Of a stretch of 64,000 bases of DNA, positions 44,187 to 54,612 are shown piece by piece. Numbering within the stretch: the stretch's first letter is position 1; every line of letters starts with the position of its first letter. The notes beneath the pieces were generated by a model, which worked only from the letters and a program-made list of their open reading frames with translations, had not been told where the DNA came from and did not search any database. The DNA comes from Marinobacter algicola DG893 (lineage in GTDB: Bacteria; Pseudomonadota; Gammaproteobacteria; Pseudomonadales; Oleiphilaceae). The stretch lies in NCBI RefSeq assembly GCF_000170835.1, contig NZ_ABCP01000001.1:62001-126000 (forward strand). Reading direction: 5' to 3'. The position numbers and the translations under genes were made by a program.

Positions 44187-45106
44187 TTTTCGGCTTCCGA
44201 CGTCAGCAACAGTCGCTGGATATCGTCCAGGATACGTTCCCGGGCAATCGGACCGGCACCCTCTTTCCAGTAGTGCGGCACTTCGTAGACCTGGTCAGTC
44301 CGCACGGCCTTGAGATAAGGCCAGATGGGGTTCATCGTGAACGCGCGCTGACGGCTGGTGGGCAACAGCAGAATGGTATCCGGGTTCAGTTCCAGCAGGG
44401 CTTCAAGACTAATCCGGTAGCCCAGTGGGACGCCACTGTCGGGATTCGGCGTCTGCCCACCGACATTGTCGAAACCCAGACTCTCCAGCAATGCCGTCGG
44501 CAGAAAATGATCGTAATAGACAAAGGGCGTTTCACTACCGCTGGTCAGCAGGGCCACCGTCTCGGTAGGCTTCGATGTGTTGCGATCCGCGAGTAACTGA
44601 ACGCGATCGAGAAAGCGGGCATTGAGTGCGCTGGCTTTCGCCGGTGCACCCAGTGCCTGCCCCGCTAACTCAACACCCCGCAGGCTGTCCTGAACCGTGA
44701 TGAGATCCAGGGCCAGCATCGGGGCGATGGCTTCGATCTGGTCGCCGTCTTTCTCGGTATAACGACGAATGGCAATGACAAGGTCCGGCCGGACCGACGA
44801 CAGCACTTCCAGATTGGGCTGATGTCGGGGGCCTAGCCCCGTCACCCCATCCAACTGTGACGCCAGGTAGTCGGGCACGCCCTGCAGTCCGTAGTCGGTG
44901 ACCGCCACCGGCGGTTTATCCAGCGCCAGTGCGACATCCGCCCCAAAGGTTGAGATCGCAGCGGGCCGGGCCGCCGGTGCGGACAACCGCAGGGTCTCCC
45001 CGCGGTCGTCCGTCAACCGGATAGTCTCATCCTGCGCCCATCCTGACGCAGGCGATAGCAAAACAACGAGCAGGATCTTTACGATCCGGTTCCGTAAGCA
45101 GGCCAT
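44183..45106 (-). CDS. pvuB: Periplasmic ferric-siderophore-binding protein (PvuB)
   Basis: 307 residues, type III periplasmic binding protein (FecB/BtuF fold): signal peptide ending GWAQ (about 24), then ISTFGADVALALDKPPVAV and ALLELNPDTILLLPTS typical of the family. Its start shares a base with the receptor stop codon. Carries ferric vibrioferrin to the permease (by synteny). Confidence 0.91.
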   Translation of the reverse strand: MACLRNRIVKILLVVLLSPASGWAQDETIRLTDDRGETLRLSAPAARPAAISTFGADVALALDKPPVAVTDYGLQGVPDYLASQLDGVTGLGPRHQPNLEVLSSVRPDLVIAIRRYTEKDGDQIEAIAPMLALDLITVQDSLRGVELAGQALGAPAKASALNARFLDRVQLLADRNTSKPTETVALLTSGSETPFVYYDHFLPTALLESLGFDNVGGQTPNPDSGVPLGYRISLEALLELNPDTILLLPTSRQRAFTMNPIWPYLKAVRTDQVYEVPHYWKEGAGPIARERILDDIQRLLLTSEAEK

Positions 45107-47214
45107 CAGAAGTCGAGCTGTGCCTCAAGGATAAAGCTTCGGCCGGGCTGGGGTACACGTCCGACGGGACTCACGTCCACGCCCCGGAAATAGTAATCCT
45201 CATCCAGCAGGTTGTTGACGGCCAGGCCAAGGTTCAGCACACGATCACCGCCAATGGCGAAATCGCGACCGACTCTGGTGGTGACCAGATGGTAGTCCGG
45301 CAACTCACCGGCGCTGCCATTGCTGGTTTCTTCTTCCGTGTTGTCTGCATCGCTATAGCTTGAGCTGACATACACCCAGTTCAGGCTGGCATCCCAGGCC
45401 TGGTAGCTGTACACCGCATCGGCGCTGACTTTATGGGTGGGAGCATTGGGTAACTCGTTGCCCTCGTTGTCGCCGGTCAACTGTTCGGTATCGAGGAAGG
45501 TATAGCCAAGGCCCAGCTCCCACTGGCTGTTGAGATTCCAGCGGTTTGTCAGCTCGACACCCTGGTGGCGGGTTTCTCCGAGGTTTTCGAAACGACTGGT
45601 CGAACGGTTAAACTGAATCTGATCCTCGTAATCGATGCGGAACAGGGTTGCTGAAGACAGCAGGTCGGGTGTGACTTGCAGGCGGGCGCCCAGCTCGTGG
45701 TTCCACGAGGTTTCATTGGCAACGGCACCCTCACGGGTGGTCTGGGCAATCTGGACCGGCACCAGGGAACGCTGACTGTTGGCAAAGACAAAAAGATCGT
45801 CAGACGCCTGATAGCCTACGGTCAGGCCCGGCAACAGCTCATCAGCATTGTTTTCCTCAGTGTTGCCGGTAAGGTTGTCACGGAAGTCCATGTCGACATC
45901 TTCATAACGCAGGCCCGGCGTCACCGTCAGGCGGTCATCCAGGAACGACACGGTATCACTGATGTAAAATGCCATAGCCCGGGTGTCCAGGTGCCAGTCG
46001 CGCGCCACGGAACGGTTACCGGAGGAAAATTCCAGGCGATTAACGTCGAACTCCACATCCTCGCTGACAAATCGTGCACCCAGAGTAATGTCGTGGCGGC
46101 CATGGCGAATAGCAAGCCGGGGCTCCGTGCCCAATACCGTAAACAAACGCGGTGAATCCGCAACGTGGGTCGAATCCAGCCCTGGGTCCGCCCAGTGGCC
46201 GGTGCCGCTCAGGTTCTGGCCGAAGAAGAAGGTGCGGTCGGCGTCATGCACAAAGTTGCGCCACTGGAATTCCACGTTGTCGACCGGCGTGTACGTCCAG
46301 GTGAAGGTGGCGCGACTCATGTCCGCTTCGTATCCGTCGTGAGGTCGCTGGCTTTGGCTACGGTCCTGCTCATACGCTTGCGGTGTCAGGGCTCCGGGAA
46401 GTTCGGCCTCGACGCGGTAGTATTGCAGCTGGGTGGCCAGTTCATGCTGGTCGTTCAGGTAATAGCGGGCGTCCAGGATCAGATTATCCACTTCGGTGTC
46501 GGAGTGGTCGCGAAATCCGTCACCACGCTGGACGTTGGCCTGAAACTGAAGGTCGAGCTTGTCGGTCGCCCGGCCGCCGACGCGGTAATAGGTATCGGTA
46601 AAGACGTTGCCGGTTTCTTCCGCGATGGTCACCCGCTCACGAAGGGTCTGGGAGGTTTCCGCCGGAATCGGTTTGGTGACGAAATTCACCACTCCGCCAA
46701 CGTTGTTGGGGCCGTAGTGAACGGAGGCGCCGCCCCGAACGATGTCCACAACTTCCAGGCTCGGCAGCGTCACCGGGAACAGCGACACGCCGACGTTGCT
46801 GTAGGGGCCGATGGCAATTGGGTAGCCATCCAGCAGAATCTGAAGCCGTTCGCTACGCAGCGGGTTCAGACCCCGTACGCCGATGTTGGGCAGAATGCCG
46901 GTGCCAGTTTCATCAAGCACCGTAAGCCCTGGAACCGGGCGCAGGGCATCGTCCAGATTCAGCGCTCCGGTCGCCTGGAGCTGTTCCTCCTCCACTACCG
47001 TGCGCGCCCCAGTGTACGTCCTCTCGGACTCTTCAGTCGGTGGCCCCAGCCAGTCGGCGGTAACGTTGATACCGGGTAGCTGGACGGGCGCATCAGCCTG
47101 CTCCTGTGCCAGAACAGGTGCTGAGCCAATAGCCAGGAGCGACACGGGGAGCATGGCTATGGCAACAGACAGTCGGTGGCGGCGCAGCGATTTTGAGACT
47201 TCGGACTTCGACAT
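45106..47214 (-). CDS. pvuA: TonB-dependent ferric-siderophore receptor (PvuA-like)
   Basis: About 703 residues: signal peptide (ending VLAQEQA), plug domain (NLDDALRPVPGLTVLDETG, GPNNVGGVVNFVTKPI) and a 22-strand barrel ending in LEAQLDF. It imports the ferric siderophore. The ATG at 47214 is preceded by GGAGAAC; the longer frame to 47274 would run through the Fur box and is rejected. It has a Fur-like box upstream (47260-47278) and heads pvuABCDE. Confidence 0.93.
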   Translation of the reverse strand: MSKSEVSKSLRRHRLSVAIAMLPVSLLAIGSAPVLAQEQADAPVQLPGINVTADWLGPPTEESERTYTGARTVVEEEQLQATGALNLDDALRPVPGLTVLDETGTGILPNIGVRGLNPLRSERLQILLDGYPIAIGPYSNVGVSLFPVTLPSLEVVDIVRGGASVHYGPNNVGGVVNFVTKPIPAETSQTLRERVTIAEETGNVFTDTYYRVGGRATDKLDLQFQANVQRGDGFRDHSDTEVDNLILDARYYLNDQHELATQLQYYRVEAELPGALTPQAYEQDRSQSQRPHDGYEADMSRATFTWTYTPVDNVEFQWRNFVHDADRTFFFGQNLSGTGHWADPGLDSTHVADSPRLFTVLGTEPRLAIRHGRHDITLGARFVSEDVEFDVNRLEFSSGNRSVARDWHLDTRAMAFYISDTVSFLDDRLTVTPGLRYEDVDMDFRDNLTGNTEENNADELLPGLTVGYQASDDLFVFANSQRSLVPVQIAQTTREGAVANETSWNHELGARLQVTPDLLSSATLFRIDYEDQIQFNRSTSRFENLGETRHQGVELTNRWNLNSQWELGLGYTFLDTEQLTGDNEGNELPNAPTHKVSADAVYSYQAWDASLNWVYVSSSYSDADNTEEETSNGSAGELPDYHLVTTRVGRDFAIGGDRVLNLGLAVNNLLDEDYYFRGVDVSPVGRVPQPGRSFILEAQLDF

Positions 47215-47259
47215 TGTGTTCTCCAGCACGTGGTATAAATTTTGATTGAGCATTCTACT

Positions 47260-47278
47260 GATAATAATTCGCATTACA
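47260..47278 (-). promoter_or_regulatory. Fur-like box upstream of the receptor gene
   Basis: GATAATAATTCGCATTACA matches 13 of 19 positions of the Fur consensus. It lies about 45 bp upstream of the receptor start, between pvsE and pvuA, and would allow iron-responsive expression of the uptake genes. Confidence 0.68.
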
Positions 47279-47319
47279 ATTAAAATAGATTATTGCGACT
47301 TGAAGATCCGCTTACCGGG

Positions 47320-48516
47320 TTATTCTATGAAGTACTCTTCTGGGTGGGGGTGCATCAGAAACGCTTGATGGGAAATGTTCCAGGCGTAAGCACCGGCATA
47401 ACGGAATACGACCAGATCACCAACCCCGAGCGACGCAATATGAACCTGGCGGGCAAACACATCTTTGGGCGTACACAACTGACCGACCAGGGTGACGGAA
47501 TGATCAGTAACGCATGGCGTTGCAGCGTCCGTGTTGTTGGTGGGCAGTATGTCAAACGGATGGTTGTGGGCCTGGGCCGCTGGTGTCCGGAAGTGGTGAG
47601 TGCCGCCCCTGCAGACGGCAAACCATTCCTCGCCGCAGCGTTTAACATCCAGAACCTCGCCAACATAGTAACCACAGGGAGCGGTTATGAAACGGCCACA
47701 TTCAAAACGGATCCTCCAGGCGCGGTCCACGTAGGCCTGAAGTAATTCATCCAGGCCGGTACAGAATCCGGACCAGTCAAACTGCTGATCAGGTTGGGTG
47801 TAATTAATCCCGATTCCGCCCCCGACATTGATCTCGGTAAGACTCAGTCCATACTGGGCCTCCCAGGTACGAACGGTTTCCAGGTAGTGCTTTATCAACG
47901 TCAGGTGGCGTTTCTCATCGAGTTGATGCGACATCAGGTGGAAATGAAAACCACGCAGCCTGACCCTCCCCTGCCTTGCCAGCAGCGCAAGCGCGTCGGG
48001 TATACAAGCCTCTTCCATGCCAAACGGAGTAGGCACACCGCCCATGGTAAGCCGTGTAGAGGGTGTATCTGCCAGTTCGAGATTGATCCTCAGAAGAATG
48101 TCCTGGTTAGCCTGCCTGCGACCGGCAATGTCGCACAGACGCTGCAATTCCAGCAGGCTTTCCACATGGATCAGTTCAACGTTCTGATCGATGGCCTTTT
48201 CCAGATCGGAGGCCAGTTTGCCGGGACCACCAAAAATCACAGACGTGTCTGGAAAATGACGGCGCACCCAGTCCAGCTCACCGCCAGATGCCACTTCAAA
48301 GCCATGTACAAAGGACGCCAAAGCGCTGAGCACCGGTAAAGCGGGATTCGCTTTGGCGGCATAGAACATCTCACAGCCGGGTGGTAAACACCCAACAATG
48401 TTCTGCGCCCGGTTACGGAGCTCAGGCAGGTCATACACATAGGCGCACAGCGGGTCGCTGTTTTGAACTTTCAGTTCGTTGATGGCTCGCTGAACGGAAA
48501 CAGGTACTTCAGGCAT
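47320..48516 (-). CDS. pvsE: PLP-dependent decarboxylase of vibrioferrin synthesis (PvsE)
   Basis: About 398 residues, fold-type III (LysA/ODC-like) decarboxylase: PLP-lysine in MFYAAKANPALPVL, GGxGI-type phosphate loop in NVGGGIGINY, and a C-terminal CVTDHSVTLVGQLCTPKDVF segment. In vibrioferrin synthesis it provides the ethanolamine part by decarboxylating the serine-derived unit. Start ATG at 48516 with a strong GGGGGAGGG and 8 bp overlap with pvsD. Confidence 0.9.
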   Translation of the reverse strand: MPEVPVSVQRAINELKVQNSDPLCAYVYDLPELRNRAQNIVGCLPPGCEMFYAAKANPALPVLSALASFVHGFEVASGGELDWVRRHFPDTSVIFGGPGKLASDLEKAIDQNVELIHVESLLELQRLCDIAGRRQANQDILLRINLELADTPSTRLTMGGVPTPFGMEEACIPDALALLARQGRVRLRGFHFHLMSHQLDEKRHLTLIKHYLETVRTWEAQYGLSLTEINVGGGIGINYTQPDQQFDWSGFCTGLDELLQAYVDRAWRIRFECGRFITAPCGYYVGEVLDVKRCGEEWFAVCRGGTHHFRTPAAQAHNHPFDILPTNNTDAATPCVTDHSVTLVGQLCTPKDVFARQVHIASLGVGDLVVFRYAGAYAWNISHQAFLMHPHPEEYFIE

Positions 48517-50359
48517 CGCGCTGCCCTCCCCCGTTGTCCACGGCACGAGGCGGCGTCATCGCCAGCGGGTTCGGGACCCGGGTGTACTGAGATTCCCGAT
48601 CCGGACGCTTGAACAATCGAGTCATCAGGTTACTTTTGTTCGGAATGGGCTCGCCAGCCAATAGCCGGCCCAGAACATCGGCCGCCCAGGGATCGTCGGT
48701 GCCTGCGAGCCAGTCGCGTACTTCCCTGGCAAGCGCGTCCCACAACCGGAGTTCGATGTGGTTCTCCCCCCGGGATAGGCAGGCCACGGCCTGAAACAGA
48801 TGGTTCACCAACAGACAGTACGCAATGCGTTTCCAGGCTTTGTCCTGGCTGTAATGAACAGACGCCAGCGTTTGTTCATCAAGAGAGTCAGGCAGCGCTC
48901 CTGACCAGCGACCAGGCACCAGCTTTGTTCCCTCCAGGTCACGGATAAAGACCTGAGCAGGGTATCCCTCCCGGATGCCAACCACCACGTTCTGAAGGTG
49001 TGGTTCAAAAACCACACCGTGGTGGAACAGCGACTCAAAGAGAGGGGGAATTAGCAAGGCGAGATACTGCTCAAACCATTGCACCCTGGCTTCCTGATCC
49101 GTGGTTCCTGTGGCAGCAGCCCAGGCTCCCGCTGCCTCCGTGGCTGGGCAGCGGCCAAAGCGATCATCGCTGAACAACGCTGCGGCCAGCATCGGTGTTA
49201 CGCCTGTGTCGAGGTAGGGTTCCAGATTGTCCCGCAGGATAACGCCGAAACCTTCCGCAATGGTTCGGCGATCCGGCTCGGAGTGGTCGGTGAAATCAAG
49301 GGTCTGGTAAGCCGGTTCGTACAGCAACCGGAATCCTCGCCACCGGGCCAGTGAGGGCGCAAGGTGAGCCTTCAGGGCTGCGGAGAGGGCCACAGCGCTC
49401 TCCAATTCATAGACGGCGTTTTTCCGGATGCAGTTGGTCAGGCGAACATGGGTTGAGAATTTCAGGAAATAGGGGTTGCCCGGCTGGTAAAGCGTACGAA
49501 CCGATGCGGTTGGGTAGAATCGTTGGCCGGCCTGGCCCAGCGGCAAGATCCGCCCGGATCGGATGGCGCTGCGAACAATGGGCAGACGCATGAGGTAGCG
49601 CGCCTGCCAGGGGTGCACAGGAACGGTGACCCATCCGTCTGGCACATCCACCTCAATATCCGCGTCTGACCCGGCTACCGGCCCGGCCACGTCACCCCGG
49701 GTACGAAGGTCGTCCGGGTGAACCGCAAAGTAATAGAGGGCAAACCCCGCGCCCATTTCAGGGGAGTACTGCAGGATGTCCTCGGTGTCGAACCCTTCCC
49801 GGGATTTTGGCGCCGGATGATAACGATGTCCGAAACTCAGGGACTGCTCAGACCAACGGAACGCCTCCAGCCCCTGCCCCCAATCGGCGGGCACGCGAGT
49901 ATATGCAAGAATGCTCTGCATGACATTCCGGCTGAGGAGAATCTGCCGGTAGAGTTCGCTGTTGAATGGTTCATTGAAGCGCTGCGCCATTTTATGAAGC
50001 AGTATCCGGCCCAGTTGCTCCAGCCCCAGTACCCGCCATCCCTTAAGCGCAGACTTGTAATATGGCGCAGACAGGTAGCGGTAGTTGCATGTCCGTGAGT
50101 CTCCCGCCACCAGAACCAGCAGGACCTCTTCGCAATCGGGGAATCCGATTTTCAGTACACTGGCTGGCTCCAGCGCCAGACGGACCCGAAGCCCCTGGGG
50201 CCAGGACCGGCTCCCGTCGCCGACCTGAACCAACAACTCCCCAGACGGCTGGGCAATATCCCGGCAGTAGCAATTCAACAGGGCTTCCATACTGGCTTGA
50301 TCCGCCTGATAGTCGCAGTGCTGATCCCTGAAATAATGGTGTGACGCTGTCACTGACAT
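48509..50359 (-). CDS. pvsD: NIS siderophore synthetase (PvsD)
   Basis: About 617 residues, IucA/IucC family. Substrate/ATP motif HRYHPAPKSREGF and the C-terminal kinase-like lobe with FEPHLQNVVV and FIRDLEGTK. It condenses citrate with the serine-derived unit in vibrioferrin synthesis. The ATG at 50359 has AAGGAA; an ATG at 50386 overlapping the exporter stop is also possible. Confidence 0.9.
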   Translation of the reverse strand: MSVTASHHYFRDQHCDYQADQASMEALLNCYCRDIAQPSGELLVQVGDGSRSWPQGLRVRLALEPASVLKIGFPDCEEVLLVLVAGDSRTCNYRYLSAPYYKSALKGWRVLGLEQLGRILLHKMAQRFNEPFNSELYRQILLSRNVMQSILAYTRVPADWGQGLEAFRWSEQSLSFGHRYHPAPKSREGFDTEDILQYSPEMGAGFALYYFAVHPDDLRTRGDVAGPVAGSDADIEVDVPDGWVTVPVHPWQARYLMRLPIVRSAIRSGRILPLGQAGQRFYPTASVRTLYQPGNPYFLKFSTHVRLTNCIRKNAVYELESAVALSAALKAHLAPSLARWRGFRLLYEPAYQTLDFTDHSEPDRRTIAEGFGVILRDNLEPYLDTGVTPMLAAALFSDDRFGRCPATEAAGAWAAATGTTDQEARVQWFEQYLALLIPPLFESLFHHGVVFEPHLQNVVVGIREGYPAQVFIRDLEGTKLVPGRWSGALPDSLDEQTLASVHYSQDKAWKRIAYCLLVNHLFQAVACLSRGENHIELRLWDALAREVRDWLAGTDDPWAADVLGRLLAGEPIPNKSNLMTRLFKRPDRESQYTRVPNPLAMTPPRAVDNGGGQRDA

Positions 50360-50382
50360 GGCTTCATTCCTTTTCCAAGCGT

Positions 50383-51567
50383 TCATGGTTGTCGACGGCC
50401 GGGGCGTTGGCCCGGTAGCCGCCGAGATTGACGGAGAGTGACGGTGAGAGTGATGGTGAAAAGGGTCGCCACAGCGCCCAGCCAGAGTGGCGCAGTCTGG
50501 TTGCTCATACCCGTGGCGACACCCGCGAGCACCCCGGCCGCGACACCGGCCCATTTACCAGCGCTGTCAAGAGCGCCAAAGCTTTGGCCCGCGTTTTCCG
50601 TTCGTGTGAGACGTGCGGTTTCGGCGTTGAGGGCAAAAAGACAGGTCGTCATGCCCAACCCCATGACCAATCGTCCGGCGAGAATGGCGGCCGTTGTTCC
50701 GGCCGTCGCCTGAATAACGTAGGACAGTGCAAACAGTGTCAGGCCCGCTGGCAAGGTCCACGGGTTACCGAAAAACACGCTTCGTCGCAGTGGGCTGACC
50801 AGAATGATCAGGTAGATGGCATGAGGGAGGCTGTAGAGAACGCCGGCCATAGCGGCGGTACTGCCCGTTCGTTCCTGGGTCCAGGGAATAAAGTAGGGAA
50901 AACTGGCCACCAGCGCGAAATTGAAACCGAAGTAAAGCAACCTTAACCGCAGCCAACTGGCGGATGCCGAAACCCTTTCACGGGAATGTTTCTGGTCACC
51001 AGGCCCACCCGAAACCGGGTCCGGGGGAGCGAGTTTCCATACCAGCAGTGCCGACAGAAGAGGCAGGATGGCCATGTAGAGGTACAGACGCTGAGCCGGG
51101 ACCCAGGTCATGAAAAAACCGAAAAGGATGGGCGCCAGTATCATGGCCGACCTGGCCGAGCCCTGCATCCAGTTCAGTGACTGGGTCAGGTTTTGACCGC
51201 GAGCAACGGTGGAGAGGTACGCGCTCGATGCGGCAAAGGTTCCACCCAGAAAGCCCTGAACCATCAGTGCCATGGCAAAGGTGACCACGCCCGGCGCCAA
51301 TCCGGCGATTACGAAGGCCACGGCCAGACCAATCTGGGCCCGCAGCAGCGACCAGCGGCGGCCGAAACGGTCCGCTATCCTTCCCCAGAACGGCGCCGCC
51401 AGTGCGGTGCAAACCGTCGGGATAATATAGAACCAGCCCACCCAAACGGTGTGTTCAACCGCAAATGTGTCGGTCAGGATCAGCCCAAAAAATGGTGGCA
51501 TCCCCAGCGCCACCAAGGCCGCGATAAAGTGGCTGAGCAGGACCACTGGCAGAACAGACTGGCTCAT
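50383..51567 (-). CDS. pvsC: MFS siderophore exporter (PvsC)
   Basis: 394 residues, 12 TM helices, with the MFS loop motif GRIADRFGRRWSLL between TM2 and TM3. By position between the two synthetase genes it is the PvsC-type exporter of vibrioferrin. Overlaps pvsB by 4 bp (ATGA). Confidence 0.92.
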   Translation of the reverse strand: MSQSVLPVVLLSHFIAALVALGMPPFFGLILTDTFAVEHTVWVGWFYIIPTVCTALAAPFWGRIADRFGRRWSLLRAQIGLAVAFVIAGLAPGVVTFAMALMVQGFLGGTFAASSAYLSTVARGQNLTQSLNWMQGSARSAMILAPILFGFFMTWVPAQRLYLYMAILPLLSALLVWKLAPPDPVSGGPGDQKHSRERVSASASWLRLRLLYFGFNFALVASFPYFIPWTQERTGSTAAMAGVLYSLPHAIYLIILVSPLRRSVFFGNPWTLPAGLTLFALSYVIQATAGTTAAILAGRLVMGLGMTTCLFALNAETARLTRTENAGQSFGALDSAGKWAGVAAGVLAGVATGMSNQTAPLWLGAVATLFTITLTVTLRQSRRLPGQRPGRRQP

Positions 51568-53360
51568 GACACCTGCCCAAGAAAATTTGGAGCCAGCTTG
51601 CCATAGAATTTATTGATGTCAGCGGCACCCGTGCGGGACTTGCTTTCCAGGCTGCCAGCCCTGAGAAGATACTTGGTATAAAGCTGGCGATCCTCCAGTA
51701 GCACCTCACGCGCTGACTGGGTATTAACACCATCGTCGTCCAGCTGACCGAGTACGCTGATCAGTTCCTCACGGAGCAACTTGTACCACTGGGTCCGTGA
51801 TCCGAGCCCCCGTGCGGCCAGGCCCTCCAGGATAACGGCCAGGTTCAGTTGCAGGGTGATGGTGGTAAACATCTGTGCCAGGGGTGTTTCATCGTTGACC
51901 AGAATGCGTCGGTCCCGAAGTTGCGCCACTATTGGCTCCACGGACAGCATCCGGGCGCATAGTCTGCCTGGCCACACCCTGGGGGCGTCGTTGTCCTTGA
52001 AAAGCAACTGCGGTGGCCGTCCTGGCGTGAGCAACACCATGGAGTTCTGCTGGTTGGATTCCAGTGCAATGCCGTAGACCAGCCAAAGTCGCAGGTGCAC
52101 CGTCAACGTCAGCGCAACGTACTGGCGCACCCACTTCGTCAGGTCGCCATGATTGAACTCGTCCGCCATCATCTGGGCGACGCAACGGCCGTCCGGGCTG
52201 TCGGCTAACAAAGAGGCAACCGGCACAATTTGCTGCTGGTCGGAAAACCCGCAAAACCGGCGCACAATGCAGCCTAGCCACGGCAAATCGCCAACGTGAA
52301 GGCCTGAGGATTCGTCGGTTACGTTGAAGGCCCCCTGAAGAGCGGGGTCGCTACCGGATATCTCCTGCAGGATTTGCTGAACCGTATGCCCATCGTAAAG
52401 CGTGCTCGGTTTGACCGTTCGAATGTTCCGGTTGCCCAGTGTGCGAATGGTCAAAGGGACTTTCACGTGAACATCGGGCGCGGCTTCAAGCTGGAGGGTG
52501 CGTACTGACAGTGTTGGCCGAACCCAAAGCGCAGGCGCTGGTGCGCGGACGACCCTGGCACCGATCTCTGTGTTCGACAGATAGTCACTCAGCGCGGTGT
52601 CCCAGAGATGAGGGTGTACCGGCAACAAGTGGTGGCTGTCAGCAAGCTGGTTATCCAGCCCTACCTCGCTGAACTCCGGCCAACAACCCGGGAGCTCGCC
52701 CAACGCAGTGACTTCCGAGCCTGGGACGGCAAGCCACCGTAACTGGAAACGCGGGGCAAATTCAGGCGCGTACGCCGCCAGTGCCGCCTCATCAAAACCG
52801 CTCTTGGCGCGGGCGCTGGGATAGAATGGGTGATCTAGAAAGGCCGCGAGGCGATCAAAGTAAAGCAGGCGCTCGGATAGTCGGGAAAGGTCCTTCCAGC
52901 TTTGTCCCTGGTGGCGAATTTCGTCAAACCACCTTAATCGCTCCTTCTGGCAGAAGGCGGCGTGAGACTCCGCCGTTCTACACTCGTCGGCATAGACCGC
53001 CAACTGCTCTCCAGAGTCGTCGTGTTCGTTCGCGGTGAGGCATGCCAGAACCTGTTCGTAGTGATCCACTTCTGAGACGCCTTCGGTTTGATCTGCGGGC
53101 TGCCAGATGAGCGCGTCACCACTCCACTGCCAACGCTGCATAAAGGTTGCCGGATTGACCGGCAACCACAGAACACCTCGCGCCAACGTCCACCGTAACC
53201 AGGTGGCTGGCCTTTCGGGGGAGCCGGGCACTGTGGCCGTCCCGACGGCCTGAGAATCACTTTGGCAGCCAGCCACGTCCTCGCGGATCAGGGCATCGAT
53301 CAGCCTCCGGGTCAGATACTGCCCGGGGTCGGTTGAAGACAGAGCGGTGTCCCTGGTCAT
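51564..53360 (-). CDS. pvsB: NIS siderophore synthetase (PvsB)
   Basis: About 598 residues, IucA/IucC family, with DHPFYPSARAKSGFDE and the C-terminal lobe ALESNQQNSMVLL and LLFKDNDAPRVW. In vibrioferrin synthesis it joins the amide side to citrate. The ATG at 53360 overlaps the ATP-grasp stop (TGATG-type coupling); the frame upstream to 53375 is less likely. Confidence 0.9.
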   Translation of the reverse strand: MTRDTALSSTDPGQYLTRRLIDALIREDVAGCQSDSQAVGTATVPGSPERPATWLRWTLARGVLWLPVNPATFMQRWQWSGDALIWQPADQTEGVSEVDHYEQVLACLTANEHDDSGEQLAVYADECRTAESHAAFCQKERLRWFDEIRHQGQSWKDLSRLSERLLYFDRLAAFLDHPFYPSARAKSGFDEAALAAYAPEFAPRFQLRWLAVPGSEVTALGELPGCWPEFSEVGLDNQLADSHHLLPVHPHLWDTALSDYLSNTEIGARVVRAPAPALWVRPTLSVRTLQLEAAPDVHVKVPLTIRTLGNRNIRTVKPSTLYDGHTVQQILQEISGSDPALQGAFNVTDESSGLHVGDLPWLGCIVRRFCGFSDQQQIVPVASLLADSPDGRCVAQMMADEFNHGDLTKWVRQYVALTLTVHLRLWLVYGIALESNQQNSMVLLTPGRPPQLLFKDNDAPRVWPGRLCARMLSVEPIVAQLRDRRILVNDETPLAQMFTTITLQLNLAVILEGLAARGLGSRTQWYKLLREELISVLGQLDDDGVNTQSAREVLLEDRQLYTKYLLRAGSLESKSRTGAADINKFYGKLAPNFLGQVS

Positions 53361-54571
53361 CAGCCTATCTCCCACTCTGCTTCAAGATCGGTGGCCCATT
53401 CGGCCAACGTATCCTTTACCCGGGAGGGATCGCTTGAAAACAACCGCAACACACCCAGGTAGTCCTTGTTTGAATGGGTTAAGTGGACGTCATCCCCCAC
53501 TTCCCTCAGCGGTTCAAACTCTGCAATACCATCGCCGCACGGCTCACTGCGACTGTGGGCTGAACGGCGAACCCGCCCACTGGTTGAAGCGCTGAGATAG
53601 CGTATCTGAGCGGCCTGCTTGGGAGCGGATAACTCCAGAGGGTTGCCGAGATGGGTCTGAAGGATGGCACGGAACAGTCCATGATCCATCATACGGTCAA
53701 GCAGGAATTCGCGACCGTCTCCCACCGTGCGATAATTGATCTCGATAAGTCTTGGACCATTGGCGGTTATCACAAACTCGGAATGACAGGAGCCAAGGCC
53801 GACACCGAAGCGCCGTACCTGCCTGAACATCTCCTGCAGGTGAGGACTGTCCGGCTGGTAGGGCACCCATGCCGCTTCAAGTTCGACAAAGTGCGGCGGC
53901 TCGGAAAGCCGTACTTCAAATCCTCCGAGCGCCATCAGGCTGTTTCCGTCTCCAATGGTCTCCAGAGTGTGAACGGGGCCTGACAGAAATTCTTCCAGCA
54001 ACAACGGTTGCCCGGCTTGCCCTTGCCAGAACTGATCACAGAACGATTGCAGTTGCGCCGCGTTGTCGAGGCGCCTGACATTGAGGCTGGCGACGCCCTC
54101 ACGGGGCTTGGCGATACATGGGAATGGAACGTCGTTGATCACTTCCGCCAGGGATGCCTGATCATTCACCACCCGGAACCAGCATGCGCCATCATCGAGC
54201 GCTTTCAGGTACTGGCGCATGGCCGCCTTGTTTTTTGCCCGGTAGCAGGCTTGCCAGTCTTTGCCCGGTAGATTCAGGTAGGCTGCGGTCAGGGCGGTCA
54301 CCGTCTGCAGGTGGTCGCTGTTGGAGAATACGCCCACCGGCGCCGGGAGTTCTGAGAGAAGATCAATAACAGACAGGGGATTAAAGACATCACACTGGAG
54401 AATCTGTTCCGGATAGGCGGGAAGGTCCGGTTGACTGAAGTAGTGGTGATGCGTCGCCGCCTGGTCGGTCAGCAGGATCACTTTCAGCCCCATCGACTGT
54501 GCCGCTGGCAGAAATCCCCGGTTCAGGGCTTCCGTTGGAACATGAGCAAGAAAAAGAACGGTATCACGCAT
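53360..54571 (-). CDS. pvsA: ATP-grasp ligase of vibrioferrin synthesis (PvsA)
   Basis: 403 residues with ATP-grasp signatures: NKAAMRQYLKALDDG, FPCIAKPREGVASLNV, LLLEEFLSGPVHTLE and the Mg-binding LIEINYRTVGDG. PvsA is proposed to couple alanine and 2-oxoglutarate in the vibrioferrin pathway. First pvs gene, 41 bp after the aldolase gene. Confidence 0.88.
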   Translation of the reverse strand: MRDTVLFLAHVPTEALNRGFLPAAQSMGLKVILLTDQAATHHHYFSQPDLPAYPEQILQCDVFNPLSVIDLLSELPAPVGVFSNSDHLQTVTALTAAYLNLPGKDWQACYRAKNKAAMRQYLKALDDGACWFRVVNDQASLAEVINDVPFPCIAKPREGVASLNVRRLDNAAQLQSFCDQFWQGQAGQPLLLEEFLSGPVHTLETIGDGNSLMALGGFEVRLSEPPHFVELEAAWVPYQPDSPHLQEMFRQVRRFGVGLGSCHSEFVITANGPRLIEINYRTVGDGREFLLDRMMDHGLFRAILQTHLGNPLELSAPKQAAQIRYLSASTSGRVRRSAHSRSEPCGDGIAEFEPLREVGDDVHLTHSNKDYLGVLRLFSSDPSRVKDTLAEWATDLEAEWEIG

Positions 54572-54612
54572 AGGAAAACTCTTGTCAGGCTTGAAGAAAA
54601 AGAACGATTGCC

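Noticed and set aside
46165-47079. Long plus-strand open frame (304 codons) within the receptor gene
   Set aside because: Antisense to the TonB-dependent receptor, with no family resemblance; a shadow of a GC-rich coding frame.
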